64,000 nucleotides of DNA. Source: Hymenolepis diminuta. Its lineage: Eukaryota; Platyhelminthes; Cestoda; Cyclophyllidea; Hymenolepididae. The DNA is taken from the NCBI GenBank assembly GCA_900708905.1, contig CAADRB010000002.1, positions 1,011,841 through 1,075,840 of the forward strand. Reading direction: 5' to 3'. The translations under genes and the position numbers were made by a program. Each line of letters begins with the position of its first letter. The stretch's first letter is position 1. Positions 1 through 12,633 of the stretch are shown in pieces. Under the pieces are notes generated by a model, which saw only the letters and a program-made list of their open reading frames with translations, had not been told where the DNA came from and made no database searches.

Positions 1-380
1 ACCGCCTCATTTGGACGTCCACTGTGTTCTGCATCATCGGTGTCCCTACGACCACGTTTGAAGTCAGCAAATCAACGTTTTATTGTGATTTCTGATGGAG
101 CGGGGTCCCCACAACACTTTTCAAGCCATTGCTTCTCTTGAACGGTATTTTTTCCCATCAAGAAGCAGTGTAAAATGAAAATACGGAATTGTTTTTGATG
201 CATTGTTTTGAAGACAACAAGAGTAGCATCACTCTTAGCACAATAATTCACAAACTAATGAATAGAATATGATGAAATTTTAACAGCTGTCTTTTGAAGG
301 TGAGTATTAACTGAAAAAGGTGACTGCAATAAAAGTGGCGCCATCTATGTGTTGGGCCCGGGACTTTTCAGCCCATGTAT
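1..380 (-). mobile_element. Truncated mariner-like transposon, 5' part
   Basis: Read on the minus strand, this segment has one terminal end near position 379, followed by the N-terminal part of a mariner transposase. A Met-Gly-Lys-Asn start at 158-156 leads into a helix-turn-helix region, then FKRGRRDTDDAEHSGRPNEA, the typical mariner linker around DDAERSGRP. The reading frame has a TGA at 74-72, where mariner proteins usually carry a Trp, so this copy is probably inactive. The end sequence GGGCTGAAAAGTCCCGGGCC resembles mariner inverted repeats. The catalytic D,D,D part lies outside the window. Family assignment is firm; subfamily and exact element end are not. Confidence 0.75.
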
Positions 381-425
381 TATATATTTTTAACACGTAA
401 TAAATCGAAAGTTATTCCTTTTTAG

Positions 426-1874
426 ATCTTCACCGCCGAAAGACACCAAAGAGGAAAACAGACGTAGGTGAACAATTCTTTGTTATAGACACGTAAGGAG
501 ATGGTGGAATGCTTGTCCCACTTGGAATAGGTCCACAATAATGCTTTCCGCGTCGGATAACGTATGAGTTTAAATTTCAATTACAGCCAATTCTTTTTAG
601 AAAATGGTTGAAATTTTGCAATTACTGCCAGATTTCCTTCAATTCACTCGTATTTCTAAATTTCATCGATATCTAGTGATTAATTGGTTTACTATGGGAG
701 CTATTATTATCTGATCAACACTACTGACCGATCTATTTCCCATTTTTACCAATAAAATTTTATTTACAAAAGAAAAGAAACCCTCTGAATAAAATTTTGA
801 TGATCTTCCAAACTCGTACTATTTTTGAATGTGACAGTACCAGTGGATTATGAAATCTTGGAGATTGCTTGTGTGGTCCTAGCCTAGCAAACAAATTTAA
901 ATAGAGATCCTGAGGATTTTTATGCAAACTTCCTGAAATAGAAAGTTTTACACAATTAATCAAGTGAAGTTATTTAAATTATCGGTAGCGCAACGACAGC
1001 CCCGCAGATTAAAACTTGTCAAGACTTGTCAAAAGTCGGTGGGCACAATCTTAACAGAGTCTCCAGAAGACTAGTTATTTAAATTAACTAAAAACTAAAT
1101 ATCAGGACCACTTAGGAGGGCGCTTTCCATTACTCATGTTGGATAGAGGGATGGCATCATCATTGATCGTCCTTTATCTGCTAAGTTTAACCAGAGCAGT
1201 TGGCCATTTGGCTCATTGGATGAGCATCAAACCTGGGCTCTTTGACTTTACAGACAAGCATTTTAAATGCTGCACTACAAAAAAGTGTATTGAAAACTCC
1301 ACATGAGAGGATTTTACTGAGTTAGGTAATAAATTATTCGAATGAAATGGCGACAAGATCTTTCCGTTACCTTTACAAAGGCCCAATTACACTGGACTAA
1401 TATGTGCTCTATGAGCCAGTTTCAATTGAATTTAGTAAAGAAATGAAACAGCGGGCATGCATATGCCTTTCATAATTACTTTTTATTTTCTCCAGATTAA
1501 AACGGCTTTTCAGTGCATATTAAACTGACCCTAGTATATGTGCTACTTAGCAAATTAACAGCATGCCCTAAAACCGTACTTATTCTTTTTTATTCGCTAT
1601 ATTTCTGAAGAAGAAGTGCGACTGTCGTTCTCCGAATTTCAATTGTGAACATCAGTTTATGGAAGTTTGGCCATCAAATCTGACCAGGTTGATTAAATAT
1701 GAACAGACCGCTTATTTCGTCAAAAAGATCATGAAATTCACTAATTTGCTTTTTGAGTTGGACAAAGAAAGCCGTGATTTCATTTGTTATAAATATTTCT
1801 TTTACGAAATAAAGAAACCCTTACACACATTATGCAGAGAGGAACTTTACAAATACCACATTATGCCATTTTCA
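426..1874 (+). pseudogene. Decayed cyclin-like gene, copy A of the array
   Basis: Exon relics line up in order with copy B. They are 426-467 (42 nt, phase 1-1, tentative), 601-696 (matches the 120-nt exon, keeps a TGG Trp), about 766-964, 1326-1454 (exactly 129 nt, as in B) and 1496-1874. Damage is clear. There is an in-frame TAA at 1398-1400 where B has Tyr, and stops in the 766-964 relic. Two single-base deletions occur in the last relic, whose length fits the B exon (324) plus a 57-nt insertion minus 2. Splice donors are lost after 696 (GG), 1454 (GC) and 1874 (AA). Recognisable peptide matches to B include VINYSNEM versus VRNYVNEM and RSFRYLYKGP versus KSCRYLCRCP. No final exon was found. 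The mariner fragment ends about 45 bp upstream. Confidence 0.8.
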
Positions 1875-2923
1875 AATGCTTTTAGGTTGCGGTTACAAAA
1901 TATAGGGGTTTTGTGGTTTTGGTGGAGGTCCTTTCACCATTCACTTTCCCTAATGAACTAAATTCTATTTGTTTTAATTTTAACGAAACTAATAAAACGT
2001 ATTTTTGCTGACCAAGCCCTAATGCGTTTTATAATATCTTCAGACATTTAAATAATTGAGTTTAATGACAATTAATTTCAAAGTAGCTTTAAAATTAAAT
2101 GATTATATATTAGGAGTTACATATTCCGATTGAGAAGTTCTGTAAAATTGGATAATCCTTGTCCAGTTTCGTTAAGAGAATTAAGAACTTGCTTATTTCT
2201 TCAATTACATTCCCCTTAAATCTTGAAGTAGGGTAATATTGGATTTGGAGATAAAATAATTTAAAATTACTATTCAGGAATTTTTCATATAGGGAAATTT
2301 TTTAAAATTTTTCTAAGAAGATGGAATTGGAATAATAACTCCATCAGGCTACACTTAAGCTCAAGTACAAATACATTAATCAATTTACAATGATTATGGA
2401 ATATTGATGAATTAATAACGCTATTTTCATCTTCACATTGAATTATTAACATACGTGTTAAAAGGTCTTCTTTAAAAAGAAATACTTTAACGGGATGAGT
2501 GCAAAAATTCAAAGAAATCCGTAAGAACAGGTTTTGACCGGACATTATTTTAGAAGAAATCAGAACATAAGGAAGATTATAACAGCAGGATGCAGAATAA
2601 ACGGTAGACTTTGTTTATTTAAATCCATCTTTATTGAGCCAGGAAAATCTTAATTTTTCTATTATTTCTTCAGAATCAGCTGGCCTGACTCTAAGAAACA
2701 ATTGTAACAATCCTCGTAATGACTACCGTAATTATTATTAATTCATTACGTAATTCATTAATACTTTGAATTGGTGTATTCCATTTTAAGCAGACTGACT
2801 CAAGATTTTTTAAGTTTTAGTAAAAGAGTAATAAAAACCCTGTTTAATTTTAAAATAATATTGAATATAATATGCGCACAGTTCTTTTAGTTTATTATTT
2901 GAATTCCTATAGGAGATTTATAT

Positions 2924-5302
2924 ATGGATACAAAATCTGTTGGAATGGAACAAGTTGGAGGGGAAGAAATGCAGGTAGAAGAGGGTCCTGTTCTTCAGGG
3001 ATTTTTACAGTTCATCTGTAAATTTCATCTAGTCGGTTACCTTTTTGCCTACTCCGAATGATTAAAACAATTTAACTTATTTTAGACGACGAAATGACGG
3101 ACGCAGGTTTTCAATAGTTGGTTAATCGTCCTTTGATATTTAAATGTCATATTAATATACATTTTATTATTTCAACAAAGATGCGATGGGACCTAGACTT
3201 GTGCTCACTTCTTTTGAAACAAAATCTGAAAATGAAAGTGATTATGGCACGCCATTGCCGGAAAAGTTTACCTTTGAAACGATATCTAAAAAATGGAATT
3301 TAATTCCCCAACACAAAAAGGGTATGTAATATTTCGTTTCCCTTTATTTATTTGAATTATTTGTCATATAGAATACCTACTTAATTTCCTTAATCGTTCA
3401 TTAAGCACAATCCATTACTAACTTATATTCTCATGGCATTCTAAAAATTAGAGTTCATTTGGAATGGACAAAAAGGATAACTAAAATGGGATAATATAAA
3501 TTATGGGCGATTACGATATTTACCTCAAAAGAGTTAATAATAATAATAACAATTACCGAGCCACATTACGAAAGGGTTTATAACCCTCATCTTGAGTTAA
3601 GAGTGGCATCATTGAGACTCCCTGATGTGAATATCAAATTCCGTCGGCTCCTTTACTATCTAAACTCAGCCAGCATGGTTGGCCATTCCGCTGACAGATT
3701 GTGCACCGATAGGAAGTGACCTCTAATTTTGCATACGATCACATTAATTACTGCCAACAGTGCACTGTCAACACTGGGTATCCTAGGGGGTCAATTATGC
3801 AAAAAGTAACTAGGCCCGATGTAATTTAACCTCAATGATCGGATGTAAATTGATGGCATATTTCTACCGAACTTTAGTGAAATCTTAAAGACTACTGCTT
3901 TTTTTAAATTCTGTTTTTTTTTATTTAGATCGGGCTCTCCATTCAGGATCTTTTCACAAAACTGACGCCGATGAAGTGATGGAACAGGCAGAGACTGAGA
4001 GGGAAGAACAAATTGCTGCTGCATTTGAAATCGTGTCAGCGAATGAGGAAGATAGGTTGGATGAATATTATGTGGATGATGAGGAAAATGAAATTAAAGA
4101 TTATCATGAGCAAAATGTGGATTTCGAAGACATTTTGGCAGAGATAAAAGACGTAAATTCGGGAGATAAAAATCATAATTGCAAAAATATTTAGAAACGG
4201 GATTTAATGATAGCTATGGATGAAATCCGAAGTTCTGAATATTGTACAGATTTTTGGTTCAGAAGTGGGGTATCTCATTTTCGTCGGGCACATACAGTAG
4301 ATTGGATGTCAAAGGTATGTTTTTATCATTTGAAATAAAAACCCAAAATGATCTCTTATCCATTATATTTAATCTGTATTTTAAGTTGCAAAGGAACCTC
4401 AAATGGTCAGATAATGTTTTATACGCAGCCGTTGATCTGCTAGACTCGTACCTATTTGTAAATGTGATAGTGCCATCAGATTATGAGGTAATAGCATTCG
4501 CATGTTTGATTCTGGCCCACCACATCAGAGATAACGTAAATTTGGAAGAAATTTATCAACGTTTTCCTGAATTTGGACCCTTTTATACTATAAACCAGGT
4601 ATTATTTTAATGCATAATAGAACATTAATGCCATAGGTAAGAAACTACGTTAATGAAATGAAAACAAAATCATGTCGATACCTGTGCAGATGTCCAACTG
4701 TGATGGACTACTATAATCTTTACGAACCTGCTTTAATTGAATTCGAGGATAATTTAAAAGACTGGGTATATATAATTAACACCTCATATTCATCATTCCT
4801 CAGATTAAAAATGCATTTCAATTTATACATGAAATATCGCTGATTTATGCAAAATACTCCCAAATAATGTCCTGTACTAAGACTGCCCTCATTCTTAACT
4901 TACTTCGATATATACTCAGGAAAAAGTGCAATTGTGACGAAGAATTCGACGTTTGTGAACATCATTTCATGGAAATTTGGCCACAGAGAATGGTTCAAGT
5001 GACTAGAAATATACAGAGTAAAGACTTCCTCAAAGAAGTTTACTATTATGCTGATCATACAATTAAAACTATACACATATGTACGAGACGTCACGAAATA
5101 CTTGAGCACTTGTATTTACCATTTTCGGTATGTGATAGTTTTTGAATCATTTGACGAAACTTATAAAAGAACATTATTCATTGTTTTTTTTAATTTTAAT
5201 AATCTCCGACAGTGTGCCTTCAACAAATACAAGAATTTTGTAGCATCTGATCGCAAATTTACCGATTTGAAATACGAGGACATTGTGTTTAATATTGATT
5301 AA
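2924..5302 (+). CDS. Diverged cyclin-like protein, copy B
   Basis: Proposed exons are 2924-2974, 3011-3017 (7 nt), 3086-3106, 3181-3321, 3929-4152, 4195-4314, 4386-4598, 4637-4765, 4804-5127 and 5213-5302, giving 439 aa. The last seven are well supported by frame, splice sites and matching exon lengths in copies C-E; the first three are tentative. Residues 74-148 are strongly acidic. The cyclin fold starts with RRAHTVDW (178-185), aligning with the A/B-type MRAILVDW motif. LYAAVDLLDSYLF follows, matching the YLDRFL helix. The second fold carries TALILNLLRYIL and a Cys-rich loop before HHFMEIWP. At the CDK-contact lysine position of cyclin A (LIASK) it reads LILAHH, so CDK binding may be altered. 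Role inferred: a cell-cycle or transcriptional CDK partner, not determinable here. It could instead be a cyclin-fold protein with no kinase. Confidence 0.82.
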
Positions 5303-8300
5303 ACACTTTTACCATAACGAATATGTGAAAAATTCAATGCGATGTATTGAAATGTATTGATTTATTTTATTTCACTAATATATACATATATATTATCTAC
5401 ATTGGTTTTAACATTTGGTGAAAATGCAAGAGTACATATTATTAGAACTGGATTATCACCTTTAAAGTGAGTTTAATATGGTTTTAGATTATTTCATCCT
5501 ACTGCTAATTGGAGTGTCTGCAGTATTAATCTGATAAAGCTTCACCCCTCAAATATACCTATGTTTGAATATGGAAGGGTATTAGGAAGTCCAGTAAACT
5601 ATTTCGGCAAACTCGAACGAAATACAGATCTTTATCTCTCGTGCAGAGGATTACTGATTATTGGATTTCTACGCCTACACCATGTGTATTTAAGAGCAAT
5701 AGTGAAGAACCCATCGCAAAAAATTATTGGGTAACCCGGCAACCAGTCGTTTATCACATATTTAATCCTATACAAGTAATATATTTTCACAAAAGAAAAG
5801 CAGCCGTTTGAGCCACAAGTCTTTTTCCTTCTTTCCTGCTAGGTTCTGAATAATTGTACCTTTACCTGAGGGACAGCTGAGCCATTATGAAAAAGAGATG
5901 CTGAATGATTGTATTTGGTACAAATAGTAGTAGGAATTTTCGAGGTCTATTTATCTCAAACTAATCATGATAACTGTCCAAAGAAAGGGGAAATATTTGA
6001 GACATACGCAGAGTTCTACGCTCAAGAGAGAAAAGACTACTCCACTCGATAGAATTCCGATGGTAAAAAGATTTTATCGTTTGAGAACTTATCTCAAACC
6101 CATATTTACGTCAAATATCTGCAATTCTTTCGACATCAGTTTCAAAATATCGCTAATCTATTGAAAAGGCTTTTAAAACCACATATTAAGAACGAGAATG
6201 GAAGGAAAAGAAGCTTAATTCCTCTTTTGGAGTGAAAGGGCGGTTGCAGTTTGATTAGCTTTAAGAATAATAAATAACGAAACAAGACGCAGGAAGTAAG
6301 TAGTTTGAAGTATTAATGTAGGTAAAAATGCTGCTTTAGAACTACGACCGAGTTAGACTCGAGCTATGCCGCCACAACTAATTATATATTTAATGGCTAA
6401 CTGAATGCAGCAGCCATTTTCCAAATGACAGGATCAAGTGTTGATTCGAAAAAATATACACTGGATAAGCTTACTGGAATGGGAGGGGAAAGGAAAGAGT
6501 AAGAGGCGTTATTAAAGATTGGAAGGGGGGAAAGTGTCAATACTAAGCGATGATAACCTTGATTATGTAAGAATGCGCAAATGTATGTACGACGAGGGAG
6601 TTGTGTGGTTTTGTATCCTCTGTAAGTCACTCTGTGGCAATCAGGATGAAAAACCTATGAGTAGTCGTGTGCATGTTGCAAGTTCTTTACTTAAATTTCA
6701 ATAAAAATCGCCGGTGATTGGTGGCTGAAATGGTTTCTCTGCCCATCCTCATTATCCGTGGTAACGGAAACAAATTTTGGGATCTTTTGCTTTAGGACGT
6801 AGCTGAAATCAATCAACAGAAAGTCCAAAAAGGAGCTAAGAGCAACGTTAAGGTATCAAAGGGTCTTACTGCATTTACTTTTTAAATCGAAGTTGTTTAA
6901 TATTTACTAAGTGGGCAATTCACGTTTCAAGATTAAATTCTCATCATTTGTTTCTGGATTGCACCAAAGGTTCGTCTACGGTGTGTAGTGCTTATTGGAC
7001 ACTTTTAATTATGATGGCCGGTCTTGCAACATTATTTCATTTTTTCTTCCAATGGTTGGGAAGGAAAAGTGAACTTGCATGCCATTCCCACATACCTAAA
7101 TTGCCTGGGTGGGTTGCCGATCTTGGTAGCCAGAAGTTTATTGACGTCTACAATGCCTTTATCACTATGTAAATATTCATAGAATGTTATTCAGATCAGA
7201 ACTCCAGTGCGACTTATAAACCCTTAGTATTGATAATTTAGTTATTAAGGAATTATTAAAAGTTTTCATGAGATTTTTTATGGTCATGCAAACCTGTAAT
7301 ATCCTGAAATTAATAGAATATACTAGTTTCAAACCACTGCTTATAACAATCAATAGCTCCGTAAATCCAAAGATGGGAGTAGCACCACCACCCAACTTTT
7401 TAAATTTGTACATTTGGATTCGTGCTTAGACGAAAGTAAACTAGCCCATGGAACGCGGGATAAATGGTACCAGATGTAAACCTTTGCTTTTGAGGATTAA
7501 TAGCAGCAACTCCAACACAGGCGCCTTTATAGCTCATTTTAACTGAACAGAATACTCTCAAATGCTCAAACTATAAATGCTTGATGCACAAAAGAGCTCC
7601 AATCACAACTCGAATTCAACACAAGTCGCTGCTTTTGTGACCAAGATCTCAACTTTCACAATCCGCTTCATTTCCCTCAGTTTATGTAGCATTGTAAGCT
7701 ATACACCTTTTGTTTAAATACTATCCTTTATATCACCTTTAATTAAATGGACTTAATAACAATTAGTTATTAGGCCTAGGCTATTTTTTATTTGACGGTA
7801 ATTATGATTGCAAAATGAGACATGCTTTGATCTTTAACTTCTAATGTGTTATTTTGCACACAAAGGAAATCATTGCAAAGGAATTTCAACTGAAATGAAC
7901 CATATCTTTCTCTTGAAATATGCAGTATTTCTGTTTTAAATATCCTAATAAGGTAGATATATAATTTTTCAGGAAAAATGTGCAATTTCAGATCTGTATT
8001 AACAGAAATTGATCTGAAAGACTAAATAAGAACTTATGAAGTTGGACTCATTATGAGGAGTAAATGGTCTACTAATCTTAACTTTTGTTAATTGTTTTAA
8101 CCGCCTTCCCCATCAGCCAAACTAGGTGATTATTGACTTTATATAAGCAGTACTTGTAGTGGACAGTGCCAAATGATTGGTAGCAGAATATTTATGGAAG
8201 AGGAATTACATATAGAAAAAAATATTTATAATACAAGGCTTATCGAGATCTTCGTAGAAACAATTCTTTATCATGGTCTTTATGCAGTAGCGCTAAGGGT

Positions 8301-8686
8301 ATCTGATTAAATTAGATTTAAGCCTGTTAGGATTGCGCTCTTGCAGAGCCAAGATCTAGCTCAAAGGTTTCCTCTGGAAAATCTTCGCTTTCAAGGTGTT
8401 ATGAAATGTCTTTCCAACTCTCTTACTCTAAAGCTCTCTGTAAGTCTTTAGATCCTGGGAGAATTAGCAAGAGGGCTTGCACAAGGTCATGACTAACTAA
8501 ATCGATTAGAACATCAAGGAAATCCCTAATGGCGTAGATCTCTATCTCAAGGGAATTCGAGCAAAAACAGTGAAGTGTAAACTGCCAACTTCATGTGAAT
8601 ATTTACCGAAAAGAAAACAATCCTCTTTCGTTATCGATAGGATCAATGTTCCTCTAGCGCGATTAACAAAGGGACCTTCTAATACC

Positions 8687-8904
8687 CGATTTCCTACTGA
8701 TTTAAGTCTTAATAAGGCGAGAATGGTTGAAAAACTACACGTCGGAATATTATTTGTAATATTGACTTGTTATTCGGTGCGAGCCATTCAAAAGATCGTT
8801 TGAAAGCATCACATGTTCTTCTCTCTGAGAGTGAAGTAACTGTTTCGATTCTCATGGACCAAATTCACCTTCCCTCTCCCAAAACTATTTCCGCACTTCT
8901 TTAG
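8687..8904 (+). repeat. Dispersed repeat with coding ancestry, copy 1
   Basis: This stretch aligns with 57727-57952 in the same orientation, most clearly in translation. Both copies read DLSL/VLSL, then an Lys-rich turn, VEKLHV/VETLHI, LT, and later TVSILMDQ/TIQISMDQ, ending in LL and a TAG. Both are interrupted by stops or frameshifts. It is probably a relic of a repeated protein-coding element; the family is not recognised. Confidence 0.5.
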
Positions 8905-8938
8905 CTACTCTTCCACTTCTCCGATTATTAATTAGCAC

Positions 8939-8959
8939 ATATATATATATATATATATT
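8939..8959. repeat. AT dinucleotide microsatellite
   Basis: About ten uninterrupted AT units, followed by a further short AT-rich stretch. No function is implied. Confidence 0.9.
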
Positions 8960-11686
8960 GATATATTTTAATGTGGTAAATCAATAAACAGTGCACATGC
9001 AGAGTAATAAAATAAAAGTAACGTTAAAATGGCAAGTAAATTAAGTTACCAAATAAGCTTAAATAAGAGAAAGGCTGCATGAAAAAAGGCGGAATACTAG
9101 GATACACAGAAGCTTCTGAGATGTTTTTCGGACGTACCCGACGGTAAAAGTGACTAATTAAGCAATCAGTTGAGGTGCCATATTTAAAAACACTGAACTT
9201 ATTGAAACACCATTGTAATTGAATGCCCTTACGAATGTATTGAATTAATTCATTAACAGTGAATAACTATAACAAAGTCCCCCAGTGTAAGATACAATGC
9301 AGTTTTCAAGAAGAAAAACAACAACAGAATAAGAATGACGATACAGACATGAACGCCTGTGAATAAATGCAGAAAATCGATGTGAGCTCAATTCAACGAT
9401 ACCGCATTGTGGATAATTTACATCGAACAGGTTGCTTATAGATATCGACATTGGTTTTTAAAGAAAAGTGTAGACTTAATTTATCGCATTATCAATGAGA
9501 CGTTAACGAAGGCTAAGATTTATTTTTTAACATTGACATTTATTTACTTAAAACACGCACGTTATTTATCGCATTATTTTTAGATGACAGGTATCAATTT
9601 TGTGACCTAAATAACTCACAATCCATTTGATCCTGTGTCGTTATGTTTTGGTGCTTATTTATAAGCTCGGACGCTTTAAATACAACCACAATGCGGGACT
9701 GCTAAATTGGTAGTCGAGGCTCCTTTCAAATTGGGGAAAGTTAGTAAAGTCATATAGGTGCCAGGAGGTATGTCTTGTGATGTTATCGGGGACAATTAAT
9801 TTGAGTAATTGGATGGTTTTATGGGCCCAGTAATTCATCTTTAATTGACATTTCGGTTGGCAGTTCTGTTTGAAATTATTATGCAGTCTGATAGGTGATC
9901 AGAATAATTGTTTATTAGTGCTCAATGCTCATTTATTATTGTATAAAAGGGAAGACCTTAATACACACATGACTACTCGATGTCTTCTGGATGAAGTCCA
10001 CGAAAGAAGAAAGAAAACCCAGCGGTTGGAGCAAGACAAAGCAGTACATGGCAGCGGTCCATTGTATTGAAGAAAAAGTTAAAATTGATGTTGATTGCTA
10101 AGCAAAATGTTCGACCTTGTACCATACGATATCCAAATCTAAATACAAATTATCTTTTTTTCAACCCAGTTTATGAAATATTAATTACTGAATTAACTGA
10201 CTCCGAAGGAGATAAAGAATTAATGAATTTGAAGCATCCTATCCATTTCCAGATAACTTAATGTCCCCGTTAGGATATTTTTTAAAGATAGGATGTCTAG
10301 TTTTATGCCCGCTAGATATCTCCAGAATGCAGTTGAGTCAGGAGAAAGATTAAATACAATGTAGTTACTCCCAAGACAGTTTATTAACTAAACATACATT
10401 GTCGTCATGGTTTTGATGTTTGGAGATCAAAACCCCTCCGGATAGATGACATTTTTTGGCCCCATTTACTGTTAAGCTCTCCAAGAAGGGCGTACGCCCG
10501 CATATCGATATGGATAATGGGAATAACATGGACAACCTTTGTGAAATGTTCATCTCGAGACAAATATAAGCCCTACAGTTTTGAGATTTACTTTGTTGGC
10601 TTCCTATCAGATATCAAATAGAATGACTTTGTGATTGTAGAGGAGGGTGGAAGAAATCAAGAAATTACTTACTGGAAAAATTGCTTGACTGACAAAAACG
10701 ATAAAAACGAGAGATTATAAACGTCTATACAGAGGCTGTTTATTAATTACTGACAAGCTATAATCATACATACGAACAACTGGCGTGGGTACATATGACG
10801 ATGCGATGTGATCAAATCATGTCCAAAATCCAGGTGTCTGGACACACCTACCGTCGTTGATTTAAGGCTCTTACCTATTTAAACTAGTTTTCTAACTCAT
10901 CACGCAACCTGTATTTACCGGTTTTCTTACTTTTTCTACACCCAATTTTCTCAAGGGTTTCGCTACATTTTTTTTCGGTTTGTATTATCACCTGATATGA
11001 ATACTCAGCCATCATCTTTGTCTCCTTCCTATCATGAACTTGTGCATTTTGTAAAGCTGTGAAGGTCGATGGAAAAAAATTTTTTTTCTTTTCTGTCCTG
11101 TGGTTTCAAGGCTCGAGTCCCTCCTACAATACCCTTATCGACATTTAGTTGTAGAGTTTAAGTTGAGCGTTAATGTCAGTTAAGACAGAACGGGGTGAAA
11201 GTCCGTTAATCATTTAAGTAAGGATACGGAGGACATCTTGGATCAGTTTTAATATAAGTGAATGAAACCAAAAGTAAAATAAATAAGAGCAAAAGATGAT
11301 AGTAACTTCATCCGATAGAAAAAAACAAACTTGTCAATTCTATTTGTGCAAGTCATATTCATTAGTATTTGGCTTTATATAGTTTCATATTCACTAAAAG
11401 CCTTTCAATTTATAATTGTCAGATAAATGTAAACTTACTTAAAAATATCGAAAAAACATCTAGCATTTTGACTTTATTTGCTGCTGCTCAGTTCCTCTAA
11501 GAATAATTCTTCTATTAAGTATCGTTTAATTTCTCACTTTATTCCCTCGTAGGATGATCCCTCTTCTGAAATATTTTATCTTACAGTCTTCCTAATTATC
11601 ACCAAATTTAATTATCTGTCCTCACAAGTTATCTCTGTAAACCTTTAACCATTCCTGTGACCCGAGCACTCCCTAAACAAACATCG

Positions 11687-12010
11687 TGTTTTCTCAGCTG
11701 GCCTATGTCTCATCGACCCGGAAAAGGTAAACATACCTCGGCAGACACTGCTTAGTCAACACCCAAAGTGTTGACTATAAATAGCCTCCCATGAAACACA
11801 CATACTCACAGGGTGGACCTCAGCTGGACCCCAGCTCGCCAGTCTCATCTCTCGTCGTTCAATCCTTCAGTTCCCTAATTTTCCTTGAGACTCTGTACTG
11901 AGCTTACTCAATGTAACCTGGCCTATGCATTCCTCAGAGTTCCTTTTCTTTCATTTACCGTTGGCAATTTCACCTACAAACTGGTGACCCTTAACAACCC
12001 GGTGGCCCGC
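11687..12010 (+). mobile_element. LTR retrotransposon fragment (LTR end and primer-binding site)
   Basis: A TATA-like CTATAAATA at 11775-11783 is followed by a C/T-rich leader ending CACCTACA (to 11978). Immediately after comes TGGTGACCC at 11982-11990. That is the start of a primer-binding site matching the 3' end of tRNA-Trp, as used by CsRn1-type Gypsy elements of flatworms. The sequence after GACCC departs from the full tRNA complement. No gag or pol frame follows, so this looks like a solo or truncated LTR. The 5' boundary is a guess. Confidence 0.45.
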
Positions 12011-12633
12011 TAGACCCTCCCCTCATTGAGACTTAACTCAACAGGCTGGCTGTTTAATCATAATTTAATCCATTTAATTTACTTTTGATAAACGTCCGTT
12101 TATATACAGTATTCAGAGGCACATTATAAACTGATTGCGTCCTATTACCTCCTGAGGCTATATTATGGTATCTATCTATCCAAATAATTGAATTTCACCC
12201 GTTGTGCAAAAATAAAGTCTGCCTCCTCTCTTGGTCTTTCTGGGTTGCTGCCATTAACCTACTTCGTCCCGGCATGCAATGGCCTTCTTTCATAATAGTT
12301 ATTTCTTTTACTTTTGGAAATATTTGTACTTAGATCAAGTTTAATAAAAATATATGCTGTGCCTAAGAAAAATATCGAATCAAATTTAATTTTTTAATTA
12401 TTATTTTATTTACCATACGCATTTCAAAATTTCTAAATCGTTTGAATTATTTAAAATGTGTATTAGTTCTTAGTCTGATAATCGAAAAGTCCCTAAAATG
12501 ATCATCGATTCTTCAATTAATAGCATATATATACGATTATATATAATTTATTCCAGCGTATAAATTTCGGATTAATTAGTCGCATATTAGCAGAATAAAT
12601 TCTAAATTGTTGAATAAGAAATATACTTCCCAA

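Larger units (their letters stand above)
5303..12633. other. Intergenic region between cyclin copies B and C
   Basis: About 7.3 kb without a gene I can support. Open frames here are short and lack splice context or recognisable motifs. It contains a diverged dispersed repeat with coding ancestry (8.69-8.90 kb), a short AT microsatellite and an LTR-like retroelement fragment (near 11.7-12.0 kb), each listed separately. I found no further cyclin exon relics, but strongly decayed ones could be missed by eye. Confidence 0.6.

Noticed and set aside
1144..1254. Frame reading MASSLIVLYLL...PGLFDFTDK before the 1326 exon relic, first taken as the copy A cyclin exon.
   Set aside because: The true counterpart was found at about 766-964, with VTVPVDYEI matching VIVPSDYEV of copy B. 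This frame sits in the expanded intron.
11090..11130. GGCTCGAGTCCCTCC resembling a tRNA T-arm.
   Set aside because: The upstream T-tract interrupts any tRNA body, and no acceptor stem pairs.
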